DNA of 64,000 nt, from assembly GCA_938083195.1 (NCBI GenBank), contig CALKCK010000021.1, positions 124,001-188,000 on the forward strand, read 5' to 3'. A program made the translations under genes and the position numbers. Each line of letters begins with the position of its first letter. The first letter of the stretch is position 1. The stretch is from an uncultured Pirellulaceae bacterium (GTDB lineage: Bacteria > Planctomycetota > Planctomycetia > Pirellulales > Pirellulaceae). The notes beneath the pieces were generated by a model. That model searched no databases and was not told the DNA's origin. It saw only the letters and a program-made list of their open reading frames with translations. Shown here in pieces: positions 25,686 through 33,887 of the stretch.

Positions 25686-27251
25686 TCAGGCTGATTGTCT
25701 TCCACGCTCGCAGGGGAGCGGAAGAGGGATTTCTAAGGGGCGTTTCAGCTCAAATTGAAGCGCCATTGTTCCATTGATGATGGTCGGCTGGATGCCTGAA
25801 AAACCAGCGGCTCTAAATGCTTTTTCCGAAGCAATATTTCCAGGTCTGATTTGGGCGACGATACTGAGGTGGTTTGATTCACGGAATAATTTTTCAGACG
25901 CTTGAGTAATTAATGCAGTGCCGACTCCCCTGCCCCTCCGCGAGTGATCGACAATGATAGTTATTTTTGGTGAGCCTTTGCTGTTGAGGTCGTCGAAACA
26001 AGCGTATCCGATTGGGATCCCGGCGTTGTTTTCAACCATCCAAAAGTGGTTGTTGCTAGAGGCAATTGCGGTTTGAAATTCGGTGCCAAATTCATCTAGC
26101 GAGTGATCGGGCGTTGCCAGTGCAACAGATTTTACTTCTGGGTCATTGTGCCAACTCCAAATGATTCTGAAATCTTCAAAACTGGCCGTTCGCAGTTTGA
26201 GATTGCCAGTCTTCATGGTGCGCACTACGCGTTTTGCTCCCTGCCCATCAACGCGTCGTTGGCCAATTTCCGACATGGATTTTCTTTGTTCCGGATTGCC
26301 AATTAGTTGCTGGATGATCTGTTTTAGTTCTTGGCGACTGGATGATTCGGTTTGGCCATGAAATTCGATTGCAGGCTCATCGGAGAGCTTGTGGAGGCGT
26401 GGCAATTGGCAAGTTTGGTCGATAATGACGGCGGGGATCCCCCAGTAAGCCAGTTGGAATTCGGCAAGTCGCGAGGTGATTGCGATGTCGATTCGGGGAA
26501 GTAGTTGAGACACTCGGTCCCGGTTTCGATGGATCCTTAAATTGAGATTTGCTTGCTTTTTAAACTGACTTAGTTCGGCGGTGTGAGGGTATTGGGGGCC
26601 AATCACGCAGTCTACAACGATGCGTCTTTTTTCTAAATCAGAAATGGCTTGCAGTGTTTTAAGCGTCCAGTTTTCTTTGTCACTTTCGCCAAGGGACACT
26701 AGAACCTTCTTTGCCTCTTTGGCGATTTTTTTTGGGATCGGGGGAGAGGAGTCTCGTCTGGAGATGAATTCATCGAGCAAGGCATGCTCGGGGCCGCTGA
26801 GCGAAATGAAGTGTTCGTGTTGGGAGCTGGGCGGTGCGGTGGCCGAGGCGCTAGTCTGTTTTAAGACCATATCTGCCAGGGATGCCCTAGTTGACTCATG
26901 GTCATCAATCAGGAGCAGTTTCGACTGTCCCTGTTTCAGGGATTCGAAATAATTTTCTAGGAACCGATCGCCGTCAAGGATGATCCAATTGGGATGCATG
27001 GTGGCGGCAATGCGTTGCGTTTCCATTGCGTCCGCTTGGTCGCATGCGGAATGTTTCAGCGGAATAAAGTGGATATGTTCGGAAGTAATTCTTTTGAGGA
27101 GTCCGCGAGGAAGCGAGCCGCAAGCGAACGCGGCGGTGCCACCTGAGTTTTTCCAGGCCCGCGCGAGTGAAAGGGAGCGTGTGACATGTCGAGTTCCAAT
27201 GCCAGGGCCGGCATCAGCGCGAATCAAAAGTGTAGGTCGATTGATGGGCAT
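25686..27251 (-). CDS. PseG-PseH fusion: UDP-sugar hydrolase plus N-acetyltransferase
   Basis: A 521-residue two-domain protein. Residues about 5-345 match PseG, which removes UDP from UDP-2,4-diacetamido-2,4,6-trideoxy-L-altrose: LIRADAGPGIGTRHVTRSLSLA carries the conserved His and Arg, and VDCVIGPQYPH lies in the second Rossmann half. Residues about 352-500 form a GNAT acetyltransferase (LKLRTASFEDFRIIWSWHNDP, RRGRGVGTAL, NIASEKAFRAAGF), matching PseH, which acetylates N4 just before that step. In Campylobacter these are separate proteins. The fusion puts two consecutive steps on one chain. It is followed by pseI. Confidence 0.88.
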   Translation of the reverse strand: MPINRPTLLIRADAGPGIGTRHVTRSLSLARAWKNSGGTAAFACGSLPRGLLKRITSEHIHFIPLKHSACDQADAMETQRIAATMHPNWIILDGDRFLENYFESLKQGQSKLLLIDDHESTRASLADMVLKQTSASATAPPSSQHEHFISLSGPEHALLDEFISRRDSSPPIPKKIAKEAKKVLVSLGESDKENWTLKTLQAISDLEKRRIVVDCVIGPQYPHTAELSQFKKQANLNLRIHRNRDRVSQLLPRIDIAITSRLAEFQLAYWGIPAVIIDQTCQLPRLHKLSDEPAIEFHGQTESSSRQELKQIIQQLIGNPEQRKSMSEIGQRRVDGQGAKRVVRTMKTGNLKLRTASFEDFRIIWSWHNDPEVKSVALATPDHSLDEFGTEFQTAIASSNNHFWMVENNAGIPIGYACFDDLNSKGSPKITIIVDHSRRGRGVGTALITQASEKLFRESNHLSIVAQIRPGNIASEKAFRAAGFSGIQPTIINGTMALQFELKRPLEIPLPLPCERGRQSA

Positions 27252-27264
27252 AAAAACGTGGTCA

Positions 27265-27990
27265 CTAGGCAGTTTTTTGCAAACAGTGGCGGTTGATTTC
27301 TATCCACGATGGATGGGTTTCGTAGGCCTTGATGGTCTGTTTCCAGTCGAATGGTTCGTCACCAAAGTGACGGTAGATTTCTGAGGCAAGTTTTAGGTCG
27401 TCTTCTGTGTCGACGGTCCAGCGGAGGTGAGACCAGTCCTCTGTTCCATTGATCGAAGCAATTGTGAATTTTTCTGGATGTTGATAGGCATATAGCGTTA
27501 CGTGTTCGCGATATCTTGGCGTTCTTGCAAGGCGGTCAATTCGATTGAGTGTCTGGCGTGTCATCGCTTCGCAGTCGAGGCCACGGGGGTAAGTTCGACG
27601 GGGGTGGAAGTTGCTTGCGTAGTCGATTCCGGGAGCCGTGTTCATCAAGTCGACAGTTTGGTCAACAAGCTGGGGGTCAATGAGTGGGCAATCTGATGTG
27701 ATTCTGACAATTCGATCCGCAGAGTATTTTTCGGCGGCATCTACATAGCGGGAGAGGACGTCGTTTTCACTGCCAGCGTAAAAATGCCAATTGCGATGTC
27801 GGCAAAATTCGATCAATTCTCGATCGGCCGGCTGGGTCGTTGTAGCGATGACGAGCTGGTCGATGGTTTGGCAGTCAGCCAAACGCAGCATCACGCATTC
27901 AAGCATGGTTCTGCCTCCCAAGGGGCGGAGAACTTTGCCCGGAAGCCGCGTGCTTCCGAGGCGAGCTTGGATGATGGCAACGGTTTTCAT
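27265..27990 (-). CDS. SpsF/PseF-like cytidylyltransferase
   Basis: A 241-residue nucleotidyltransferase of the CMP-KDO synthetase-like/SpsF family. The N-terminus carries the sugar-nucleotide motif IIQARLGSTRLPGKVL, and VRITSDCPLIDPQLVD near residues 95-110 provides the metal-binding Asp. Placed between PseC and PseGH, it is best read as the enzyme charging pseudaminic acid with CMP (the PseF step). SpsF-like proteins also occur in other pathways, so the substrate assignment rests on the operon. The upstream PseC stop is only 4 bases away. Confidence 0.78.
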   Translation of the reverse strand: MKTVAIIQARLGSTRLPGKVLRPLGGRTMLECVMLRLADCQTIDQLVIATTTQPADRELIEFCRHRNWHFYAGSENDVLSRYVDAAEKYSADRIVRITSDCPLIDPQLVDQTVDLMNTAPGIDYASNFHPRRTYPRGLDCEAMTRQTLNRIDRLARTPRYREHVTLYAYQHPEKFTIASINGTEDWSHLRWTVDTEDDLKLASEIYRHFGDEPFDWKQTIKAYETHPSWIEINRHCLQKTA

Positions 27991-27994
27991 CGAG

Positions 27995-29164
27995 CTAAGC
28001 GGCTTTCGAGAGGGAGTTGGGTTTTGCTTGAGTGATTGCTTGCAGTTGACCGACTACGCGACGAACATCTTCTTCTCTCATCCCCGGGAAAATCGGAAGC
28101 GAGAGGATTTCGTGATAGGCTTGCTCTGCTCTCGGGCATTGCCCCGTTTGATCGCCAAAACGATTAACGTAATAGGGGTGTTGGTAAACTGGTTGATAGT
28201 GGACATTGACACCGATTCCCCGATCCCGGAGTTGCTCGAAGGCATAGTCCCGCGAGAGGCCGGTGGAATTTTGATCCCAACGAATCACAAACAGGTGGTG
28301 GGCGTGTTCGATTCCGGTTCGCGTTTTGAGTGGATTAACGTGTGAAATTGGCTCAAGGAGGGATCGGTAGAAGCGAGCAATGTCATTTCGGCGTCGGGTA
28401 AATCGTTTTAGCTTTGCGAGTTGAGATAGCCCAAGTGCACACTGCAAGTCGGTCAAACGATAGTTGAACCCAAGCGATTCCATTGCATACTGGTGTTGTT
28501 GTTTGGATTCCCGTTGACGGTGGTCGGTGGTTATGCCGTGATTCCGGAATTCTTTTAACGTCGTTGCAGCAAGGTCGTTATTGGTCGTTACCATTCCTCC
28601 TTCGGCAGACGTAATCTGTTTGATTGGGTGAAAGCTAAAACAGGTAAAGTCTGCGAGACTGCCCACTTGGGTGGGGCCAACGGCGCCGCCGAGAGAATGG
28701 CAGGCGTCGGATAGCAGTACGAGGTTGTGTTGATCTGCGAGGGCTCGCAGCGCCGCATAGTCGCAGGGCTGGCCGGCATAGTCCATCGCGACGATTGCCT
28801 TGGTATTGGCCGTGATTTTTCGTGCGACATCCTCGGGGTCGATTAGCAGGCTGTCCGGGTTCACATCTGCGAAAACAGGCTTAGCATTTTGGTATAAAAC
28901 GGCATTGGAAGTCGCGACAAAGGTAATGGCCGGAACGATTACTTCGTCCTTTGCTTCAGCACCGATTCCGGCTGCGTGCATCGCAGCGTGTAGAGCCGCG
29001 GTGCCACTGCTGAAGGATACTGCATGTTGAGAGCCAACGGTTTGAGCGAAGGTAGTCTCAAAAGTCGACACCAATGGCCCAGTCGTGAGCCAGTCGGATT
29101 GCAACGCTTCTACGACGGCTTCGATGTCGTCTTTTTCAATCGTCTGTTTTCCATAAGGCAACAT
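27995..29164 (-). CDS. pseC: PseC: UDP-4-amino-4,6-dideoxy-N-acetyl-L-altrosamine transaminase
   Basis: A 389-residue PLP-dependent DegT/DnrJ/EryC1/StrS aminotransferase. The opening LPYGKQTIEKDDIEAVVEAL and DWLTTGP are typical of PseC. FSSGTAALHAAM supplies the phosphate-binding residues, LLSDACHSLGG the Asp for the pyridine nitrogen and FHPIKQITSAEGG the internal-aldimine Lys (near residue 188). It aminates the 4-keto product of PseB. It is 11 bases after pseB on the minus strand and 4 before the cytidylyltransferase. Confidence 0.92.
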   Translation of the reverse strand: MLPYGKQTIEKDDIEAVVEALQSDWLTTGPLVSTFETTFAQTVGSQHAVSFSSGTAALHAAMHAAGIGAEAKDEVIVPAITFVATSNAVLYQNAKPVFADVNPDSLLIDPEDVARKITANTKAIVAMDYAGQPCDYAALRALADQHNLVLLSDACHSLGGAVGPTQVGSLADFTCFSFHPIKQITSAEGGMVTTNNDLAATTLKEFRNHGITTDHRQRESKQQHQYAMESLGFNYRLTDLQCALGLSQLAKLKRFTRRRNDIARFYRSLLEPISHVNPLKTRTGIEHAHHLFVIRWDQNSTGLSRDYAFEQLRDRGIGVNVHYQPVYQHPYYVNRFGDQTGQCPRAEQAYHEILSLPIFPGMREEDVRRVVGQLQAITQAKPNSLSKAA

Positions 29165-29175
29165 AGCCGGATTCC

Positions 29176-30231
29176 TTAGGCTGCGTGTTGTGGGGCGAGT
29201 TTTGGTTCGTTTTTTTGCTCGTTTTTTGGTTGATCCATTTCGGATTCAATCATCATGCGAAGTAGATCAATAGTGAGCCACGCTTGATTGTTGTCGCTGG
29301 AATAGCTGAAGCCATCGGGGCACTGAATTCCCTCGTCGGCGTAGCGAGGTGGGTTCGCTGACCAGCTTCGAAAGGTAGGTTGGATAATGAAATGGTCGCT
29401 GAATTCGAGAGTGTTTCTGGCATCGTCGGCCGGGATCATACACTCGTGCAGTTTTTCACCGGGCCGAATGCCAATCACTTTGGTTTCGCAGGTCGAGTCG
29501 ACGGCGGTTGCGATATCCAAAATGGTGGTGCTTGGAATCTTGGGAACGAAGACTTCGCCTCCCTCCATTCGTGTGAATGCTTTGATGACGAGATCAACTG
29601 CTTCCTGAAGGGTGATGATGAACCGGGTCATTTTGGGATCGGTAATCGGGAGCACGCCAGTTTGAGCTTGTTTTTGAAAGAATGGAACGACGGATCCATT
29701 GCTGCCCCAGACGTTGCCGTAGCGGACGACTGAAAAACGAGTTCCTGTCTCACCAGCCAGAGAGTTGGCGGCAATGAATAGTTTGTCGCTGCACAATTTG
29801 GTCGCACCGTAAAGGTTGACTGGAATTGCTGCTTTGTCGGTAGAAAGAGCAACGACTTTTTCGACACCGCAATCGAGCGCCGCGTTAATGACGTTTTCGG
29901 CACCGCCAATATTGGTGCGAATGCATTCCTGCGGATTGTATTCGGCGATATCGACGTGTTTCATTGCCGCAGCGTGGATCACAAAATCGACCCCTTTAAA
30001 GGCGCGGCGGAGTCGCGCTTCATCTCTAACATCTCCAATGAAGTATCGGATTTGTGGGAATTGATCCGTCGGGAATAAGTTGCGACGCATGTCGACGTGT
30101 TTTTGCTCGTCACGGCTAAAGATGATAAGCCGTTTGACTTCTGAGTTTTCAAGCAAGTAACGGGCACACTTTTTGCCGAAAGAGCCAGTGCCGCCAGTGA
30201 TGAGTACAGTTTTATTTTTTAGCCAGAACAT
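29176..30231 (-). CDS. pseB: PseB: UDP-N-acetylglucosamine 4,6-dehydratase (inverting)
   Basis: A 351-residue extended SDR. The NAD motif TGGTGSFGKK lies at residues 13-22, followed by FSRDEQKHVDMRR, characteristic of the inverting dehydratases, and HAAAMKHVDIAE. The active site is STDKA (Asp/Lys) and YGATK. It converts UDP-GlcNAc to the 4-keto-L-altrose intermediate and commits flux to pseudaminic acid. The C-terminal 30 residues are Lys/Asn/Pro-rich and absent from short homologs. It is the first biosynthetic gene of the operon. Confidence 0.93.
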   Translation of the reverse strand: MFWLKNKTVLITGGTGSFGKKCARYLLENSEVKRLIIFSRDEQKHVDMRRNLFPTDQFPQIRYFIGDVRDEARLRRAFKGVDFVIHAAAMKHVDIAEYNPQECIRTNIGGAENVINAALDCGVEKVVALSTDKAAIPVNLYGATKLCSDKLFIAANSLAGETGTRFSVVRYGNVWGSNGSVVPFFQKQAQTGVLPITDPKMTRFIITLQEAVDLVIKAFTRMEGGEVFVPKIPSTTILDIATAVDSTCETKVIGIRPGEKLHECMIPADDARNTLEFSDHFIIQPTFRSWSANPPRYADEGIQCPDGFSYSSDNNQAWLTIDLLRMMIESEMDQPKNEQKNEPKLAPQHAA

Positions 30232-30392
30232 CCGTGTTCCTTTAGAGATAGGTCGTTACTTCTTATTAAGCTATCCCACACCTCTAAATTCTCCAATACG
30301 AATCACGCTGCGGAGATTTTGCTTGGCTTGCAGTGAATCGCTGGCACACTATCTCTAAGCGAGGTTTAACGAAGGACTCGTGCCGCTCGGCA

Positions 30393-31868
30393 TTATTCCT
30401 GAGATTGCGAGCGAGAAGAGAGGATTCGTCTCGTGTTTTTCTTGAGTCGTCCCCAAGGCGTAAGTTTGGGGGGCTTGGCGTAGATTGTTTGACCCTTGAA
30501 TTGGCCATCGAAAAGTCCCGTGGGGGTGTAATATTGGTGCGGGATTCCACGGGTTTGAAACCAGAAACCGTATTTTAGTGCGCCTGTTTTTTCTTGCGGT
30601 TGGAGCGAGCTGGTTAGTAGGTTGAGCGTGTCCTCGTGGGAGTTTGCTCGATAAATTCCACCTAGCCCTTGATAAAGGCAAGGGCCAAGGAGGACAGATG
30701 GGATTCCCCAATATACGGCTTCGGAGCCGACGCTCGATCCAAAGGTTGCAATCTTTTCACATGATTTCATCAATTTGTAGGTGTCGATATCAGCATCTGG
30801 AGCGATGATGGTAAGGTTTGGCGACTGAAGTGAAAGCATGGAGGTTTTGCGCTCGTTGTCGACAGAAGCAAGGTTGGGGTGGACGCGAAGGTAGAGTTGG
30901 ATTTCTGGGTTAGATTCGTGCAAGTCGTGAGCAATTCTGTGAATTGCAGTGACTTGATTGGGGTAGATTTCGTTTTTCCAGGCTTCGCCAATGGCCACGA
31001 ACTCATCGTCGGAGGAGCAGAAAATTCCGATGTTTCTTTGGCTGGGGTTCCAGGTGTCGGGGAGTCTCCCCTGTTCCTGATTTTTGACAAATGAATGCCA
31101 TACTTTTTCAACGCGATCCAATCGATCCTGAAACCAGTTAGATGCAATCGTCTCACGGTCGGGGCGGTCATTGGCGGATTCCCAGTGATCGAGAATTATT
31201 TGCTCGGTCGATTGAATGTCATGGAGTAATTCATTTTTAAATAAATCAAAATGCTGTGGGTCACAGCCCCGTTCGTGCAGGTAGCAGTCGACGCCACTCT
31301 TTTGGCAAGCCCGGAGGACGGCGCGTAATGCGGCGAACCGACCATTAAATGTATATGCTCGATCAAATGAGCGTTGGGAAAGAATGTCGAGAGTTTGGTA
31401 GTAAGTTTGTCCTGCGGATTGCAGGGATCGATTGAGCTGTTCGCGATGTTGAATTAAGTTGGGTTCTGGATCTCGGCAATTTGAAACCAGCGAAGAGTAG
31501 GCGGCAAATCCAATATCGAAGTCGTCAATCTTATAAGCCAATAGGTTTTCTAAGCAATCAAAGTCGATGGAAACTTGAGTGCGGGATTCTCCACTAAAAG
31601 AACTGTGAGGAACTTGAGGGCTAAGTAGTTCTAGCCCCATTTGGCGTCTGCCGACACAATCGCTGCATAGTTGCGGTGAACGATCTGGGTTGTGGTCGCA
31701 GTTCTTGAGTTGGCCAGTGCAATGGAAAAACTCAACGGAGTGGCCAGCATCAAGGTGCTGTTGGGCGATATCGAGTTCGGTTGGGAAATGTGGGGTGAGT
31801 GTGGCAGAGGGCGAAAATACCGCAATTTTCAGTGGTCGGGAGCCAGAGATCAATTGTTTGGGGGTCAT
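30393..31868 (-). CDS. Putative GT-B-like capsule/surface polysaccharide glycosyltransferase
   Basis: A 491-residue protein without a clear family assignment. The C-terminal half has LYLRVHPN, then ATFGSSVGSEAVYWGIPSVLLG, the type of Gly/Glu loop that binds nucleotide-sugar donors in GT-B folds and capsule-synthesis proteins. The N-terminal half holds a Cys/His cluster (FHCTGQ, CDHN, CSDCVG at residues about 49-72) that may bind a metal. It is upstream of pseB, after the other glycosyltransferase gene, and could transfer pseudaminic acid or a neighbouring sugar. That activity is inferred from position. Confidence 0.6.
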   Translation of the reverse strand: MTPKQLISGSRPLKIAVFSPSATLTPHFPTELDIAQQHLDAGHSVEFFHCTGQLKNCDHNPDRSPQLCSDCVGRRQMGLELLSPQVPHSSFSGESRTQVSIDFDCLENLLAYKIDDFDIGFAAYSSLVSNCRDPEPNLIQHREQLNRSLQSAGQTYYQTLDILSQRSFDRAYTFNGRFAALRAVLRACQKSGVDCYLHERGCDPQHFDLFKNELLHDIQSTEQIILDHWESANDRPDRETIASNWFQDRLDRVEKVWHSFVKNQEQGRLPDTWNPSQRNIGIFCSSDDEFVAIGEAWKNEIYPNQVTAIHRIAHDLHESNPEIQLYLRVHPNLASVDNERKTSMLSLQSPNLTIIAPDADIDTYKLMKSCEKIATFGSSVGSEAVYWGIPSVLLGPCLYQGLGGIYRANSHEDTLNLLTSSLQPQEKTGALKYGFWFQTRGIPHQYYTPTGLFDGQFKGQTIYAKPPKLTPWGRLKKNTRRILSSRSQSQE

Positions 31869-31871
31869 CAG

Positions 31872-32801
31872 TTAGGCCGCTTTGCGTGAAGGCATAAGTC
31901 GTCGATACCACTTTGGTTTTGGAACCGAGGGTTGAGGGGAAAGCATTGGGCTAAAAATTTGTTCGAGAGTAAATTGGTCCGCTTTGTGGTTGGGGAGGAT
32001 GAGCGTGGGGTGGACTAATTTGCCAATTGAGGTCGTTGGGCGGTTGGCGAGGTGGGATTCGGGGTCGATCGTATGGGTGGCGTCTCTACCAAATCCGATA
32101 TTCGAAATTAAATTTCGCTCGGGAATAATGCTCAGCCCGTGATTGGCCCAGCAGGCGTATTGCCAGGGGAAATCCCATGTGTCGATTTCTCCAGCAAATT
32201 GTCGGTCGAGGATTGGTTCCCAATCTTGATATTCCCTGTCTGAGCTAAAAGCTGCTCGGAGGGAGTGGTTGGCTTTTGCGAGAGGCCACGTTGAAATTTC
32301 CATGTCAAAATGTTCCCAAGCCCGTCGCCAGCTTGCCCAACCCCAGATGTGAGCCCATCTCGAAAAGTAATAGCTATTTTGGGTTCTTTGTTTCGGTTGA
32401 AAATTATCCCCGCTGATCATCATGACTCGATCATCATTGCGATATCTTGTTAGCAACTCACTGCAGTAGCTGAAAAAGCTGAGGTCGGGTAGGCAGTCGT
32501 CTTCCAAAATAATTAGCTCTTCTGATTGTTGGAAAGCCCAGTCAAGCCCGGTTGCGATGCGTTTTTTACAGCCCATGTTTTGAGCCGCGTAGTTGACTTG
32601 GACATCGCAGTCCCAGTTAACTTTTTTAATGATTTCGCGAGTTTGATTAACTAGTGCTGTTTCGTCGGGGCGGTCGGCTCGGGCTCCATCGCCAATTACC
32701 AAAAGTCGGCGAGGTTTTACTTGGGCGATGACCTCAAGCACTTGTTGAGTTAGTGCAGGTCGATTGAAAATGCAAAATGCAATTGGAGTTTCAAGTGCCA
32801 T
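31872..32801 (-). CDS. Glycosyltransferase family A (GT2-like)
   Basis: A 309-residue GT-A-fold protein. The N-terminus (IAFCIFNRPALTQQVLEVI) and the metal motif ILEDDCLPDLSFF near residue 100 match a family of glycosyltransferases annotated as related to haemolytic protein HlpA. The middle has WAHIWGWASWRRAW, typical of the same family. It would transfer a sugar during surface-glycan assembly. It is the first gene of the probable nine-gene operon, 3 bases before the next, and its divergent neighbour is a TylF-type methyltransferase. Confidence 0.8.
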   Translation of the reverse strand: MALETPIAFCIFNRPALTQQVLEVIAQVKPRRLLVIGDGARADRPDETALVNQTREIIKKVNWDCDVQVNYAAQNMGCKKRIATGLDWAFQQSEELIILEDDCLPDLSFFSYCSELLTRYRNDDRVMMISGDNFQPKQRTQNSYYFSRWAHIWGWASWRRAWEHFDMEISTWPLAKANHSLRAAFSSDREYQDWEPILDRQFAGEIDTWDFPWQYACWANHGLSIIPERNLISNIGFGRDATHTIDPESHLANRPTTSIGKLVHPTLILPNHKADQFTLEQIFSPMLSPQPSVPKPKWYRRLMPSRKAA

Positions 32802-33101
32802 GGGAGCTCGAAGCTGGAGTGCTAGCGTTCGCGATGTTTAGGTTGGGCTGATCGACAATCTATCGTACAGCCAATGTGTTTCCAATACTGATCGTTTGTG
32901 ATGGTGTTTTGCGCATTTAGCGGAGGTGGGAACCTGAGGCGGCTGACGATTGGAATGCCAGCGAGAAATTCGATCTAGGCAAAAATTGCAAAAACCGTTC
33001 AATTACCAATTGTTAAAAAGGCTCTCTCGCCCGCAGTGAGAGTTTGGGAATAATCCGTCTTTTTAAACAGGATGCATTGGAACTAAATCGAAGGATCGAT
33101 T
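32802..33101. other. Divergent promoter region of the pse operon and methyltransferase pair
   Basis: A 300-base gap between the start of the minus-strand glycan operon and the plus-strand TylF gene, so it must contain both promoters. The only motif seen is AAGGA at 33091-33095, 6 bases before the TTG of the plus-strand gene. No RNA structure or repeat was recognised. Confidence 0.5.
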
Positions 33102-33887
33102 TTGAAATCGTTATTAGATCATATACGCCCCAATCGCTCGGCTCGGCGAAGACTGTCTCATTCGGAAGATCCGATTGCTCGGCTGCGAAAGCAATTTCCA
33201 GATGTTCCCGATGCGCATTTGCGAATCTACCAATCGGTCCACGAACTAACGATGACTTCGCCCGAGCGAGTTTTTGCGCTTTGCAGTGCGGTTGAGTATA
33301 TCGTTGAGAATCAAATTGAAGGTGATTGTGTTGAGTGCGGTGTGTGGCGTGGAGGGAGTATGGCTGCAACGGCTCAAATTTTAGTGCAATCGAGCGAGAT
33401 GGATCGCAGGTTGTGGATGTACGATACATTCGAAGGAATGTCAGAGCCTTCTAAAGAGGATGTAGATCTTCGAGGGCAGGTGGCTAAGCAGTTGTTGGAT
33501 GATCAGGATCGACTTGATGAGAAGAGTATTTGGTGTTTCTCGCCATTGAATCAAGTAAAAGAGACCATGCGAAAGACGGGGTATGCTGCCAACAAGATAG
33601 AGTTCGTGAAAGGTAAAGTAGAGGACACGTTGCCGACGAAAACACCGGAGAAAATCGCTTTGTTGCGATTGGATACTGATTGGTATGAGTCGACGCGATG
33701 TGAGATGGAGTATCTGTTTCCTCTGCTCGTTCCCGGGGGGGTAATCATCATCGATGATTATGGCCATTGGGAAGGATGTCGGCGTGCGATCGATGAGTAT
33801 GTAAAGAAGAACCAAATTTCATTGTTTTTGAATCGGATTGATTATACCGGCCGCATTGGTATTAAATCTCCACTGGTAAATATTTGA
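33102..33887 (+). CDS. TylF/MycF-family O-methyltransferase
   Basis: A 261-residue SAM-dependent methyltransferase. Motifs shared with macrocin O-methyltransferases: GDCVECGVWRGGSM for SAM binding near residue 75, LWMYDTFEGMSEP, RLDTDWYEST and PGGVIIIDDYGHW. TylF-type enzymes methylate sugar hydroxyls in a Mg-dependent manner, and in surface-glycan clusters they probably do the same. The TTG start has AAGGA 6 bases upstream. Its stop TGA overlaps the next ATG by one base, so the two methyltransferases are coupled. It diverges from the pse operon, suggesting modification of the same glycan. Confidence 0.85.
   Translation: MKSLLDHIRPNRSARRRLSHSEDPIARLRKQFPDVPDAHLRIYQSVHELTMTSPERVFALCSAVEYIVENQIEGDCVECGVWRGGSMAATAQILVQSSEMDRRLWMYDTFEGMSEPSKEDVDLRGQVAKQLLDDQDRLDEKSIWCFSPLNQVKETMRKTGYAANKIEFVKGKVEDTLPTKTPEKIALLRLDTDWYESTRCEMEYLFPLLVPGGVIIIDDYGHWEGCRRAIDEYVKKNQISLFLNRIDYTGRIGIKSPLVNI

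Noticed and set aside
27791..28345. 184-residue plus-strand open frame
   Set aside because: It is the reverse-strand shadow of the cytidylyltransferase and pseC genes, whose motifs and operon position are clear.
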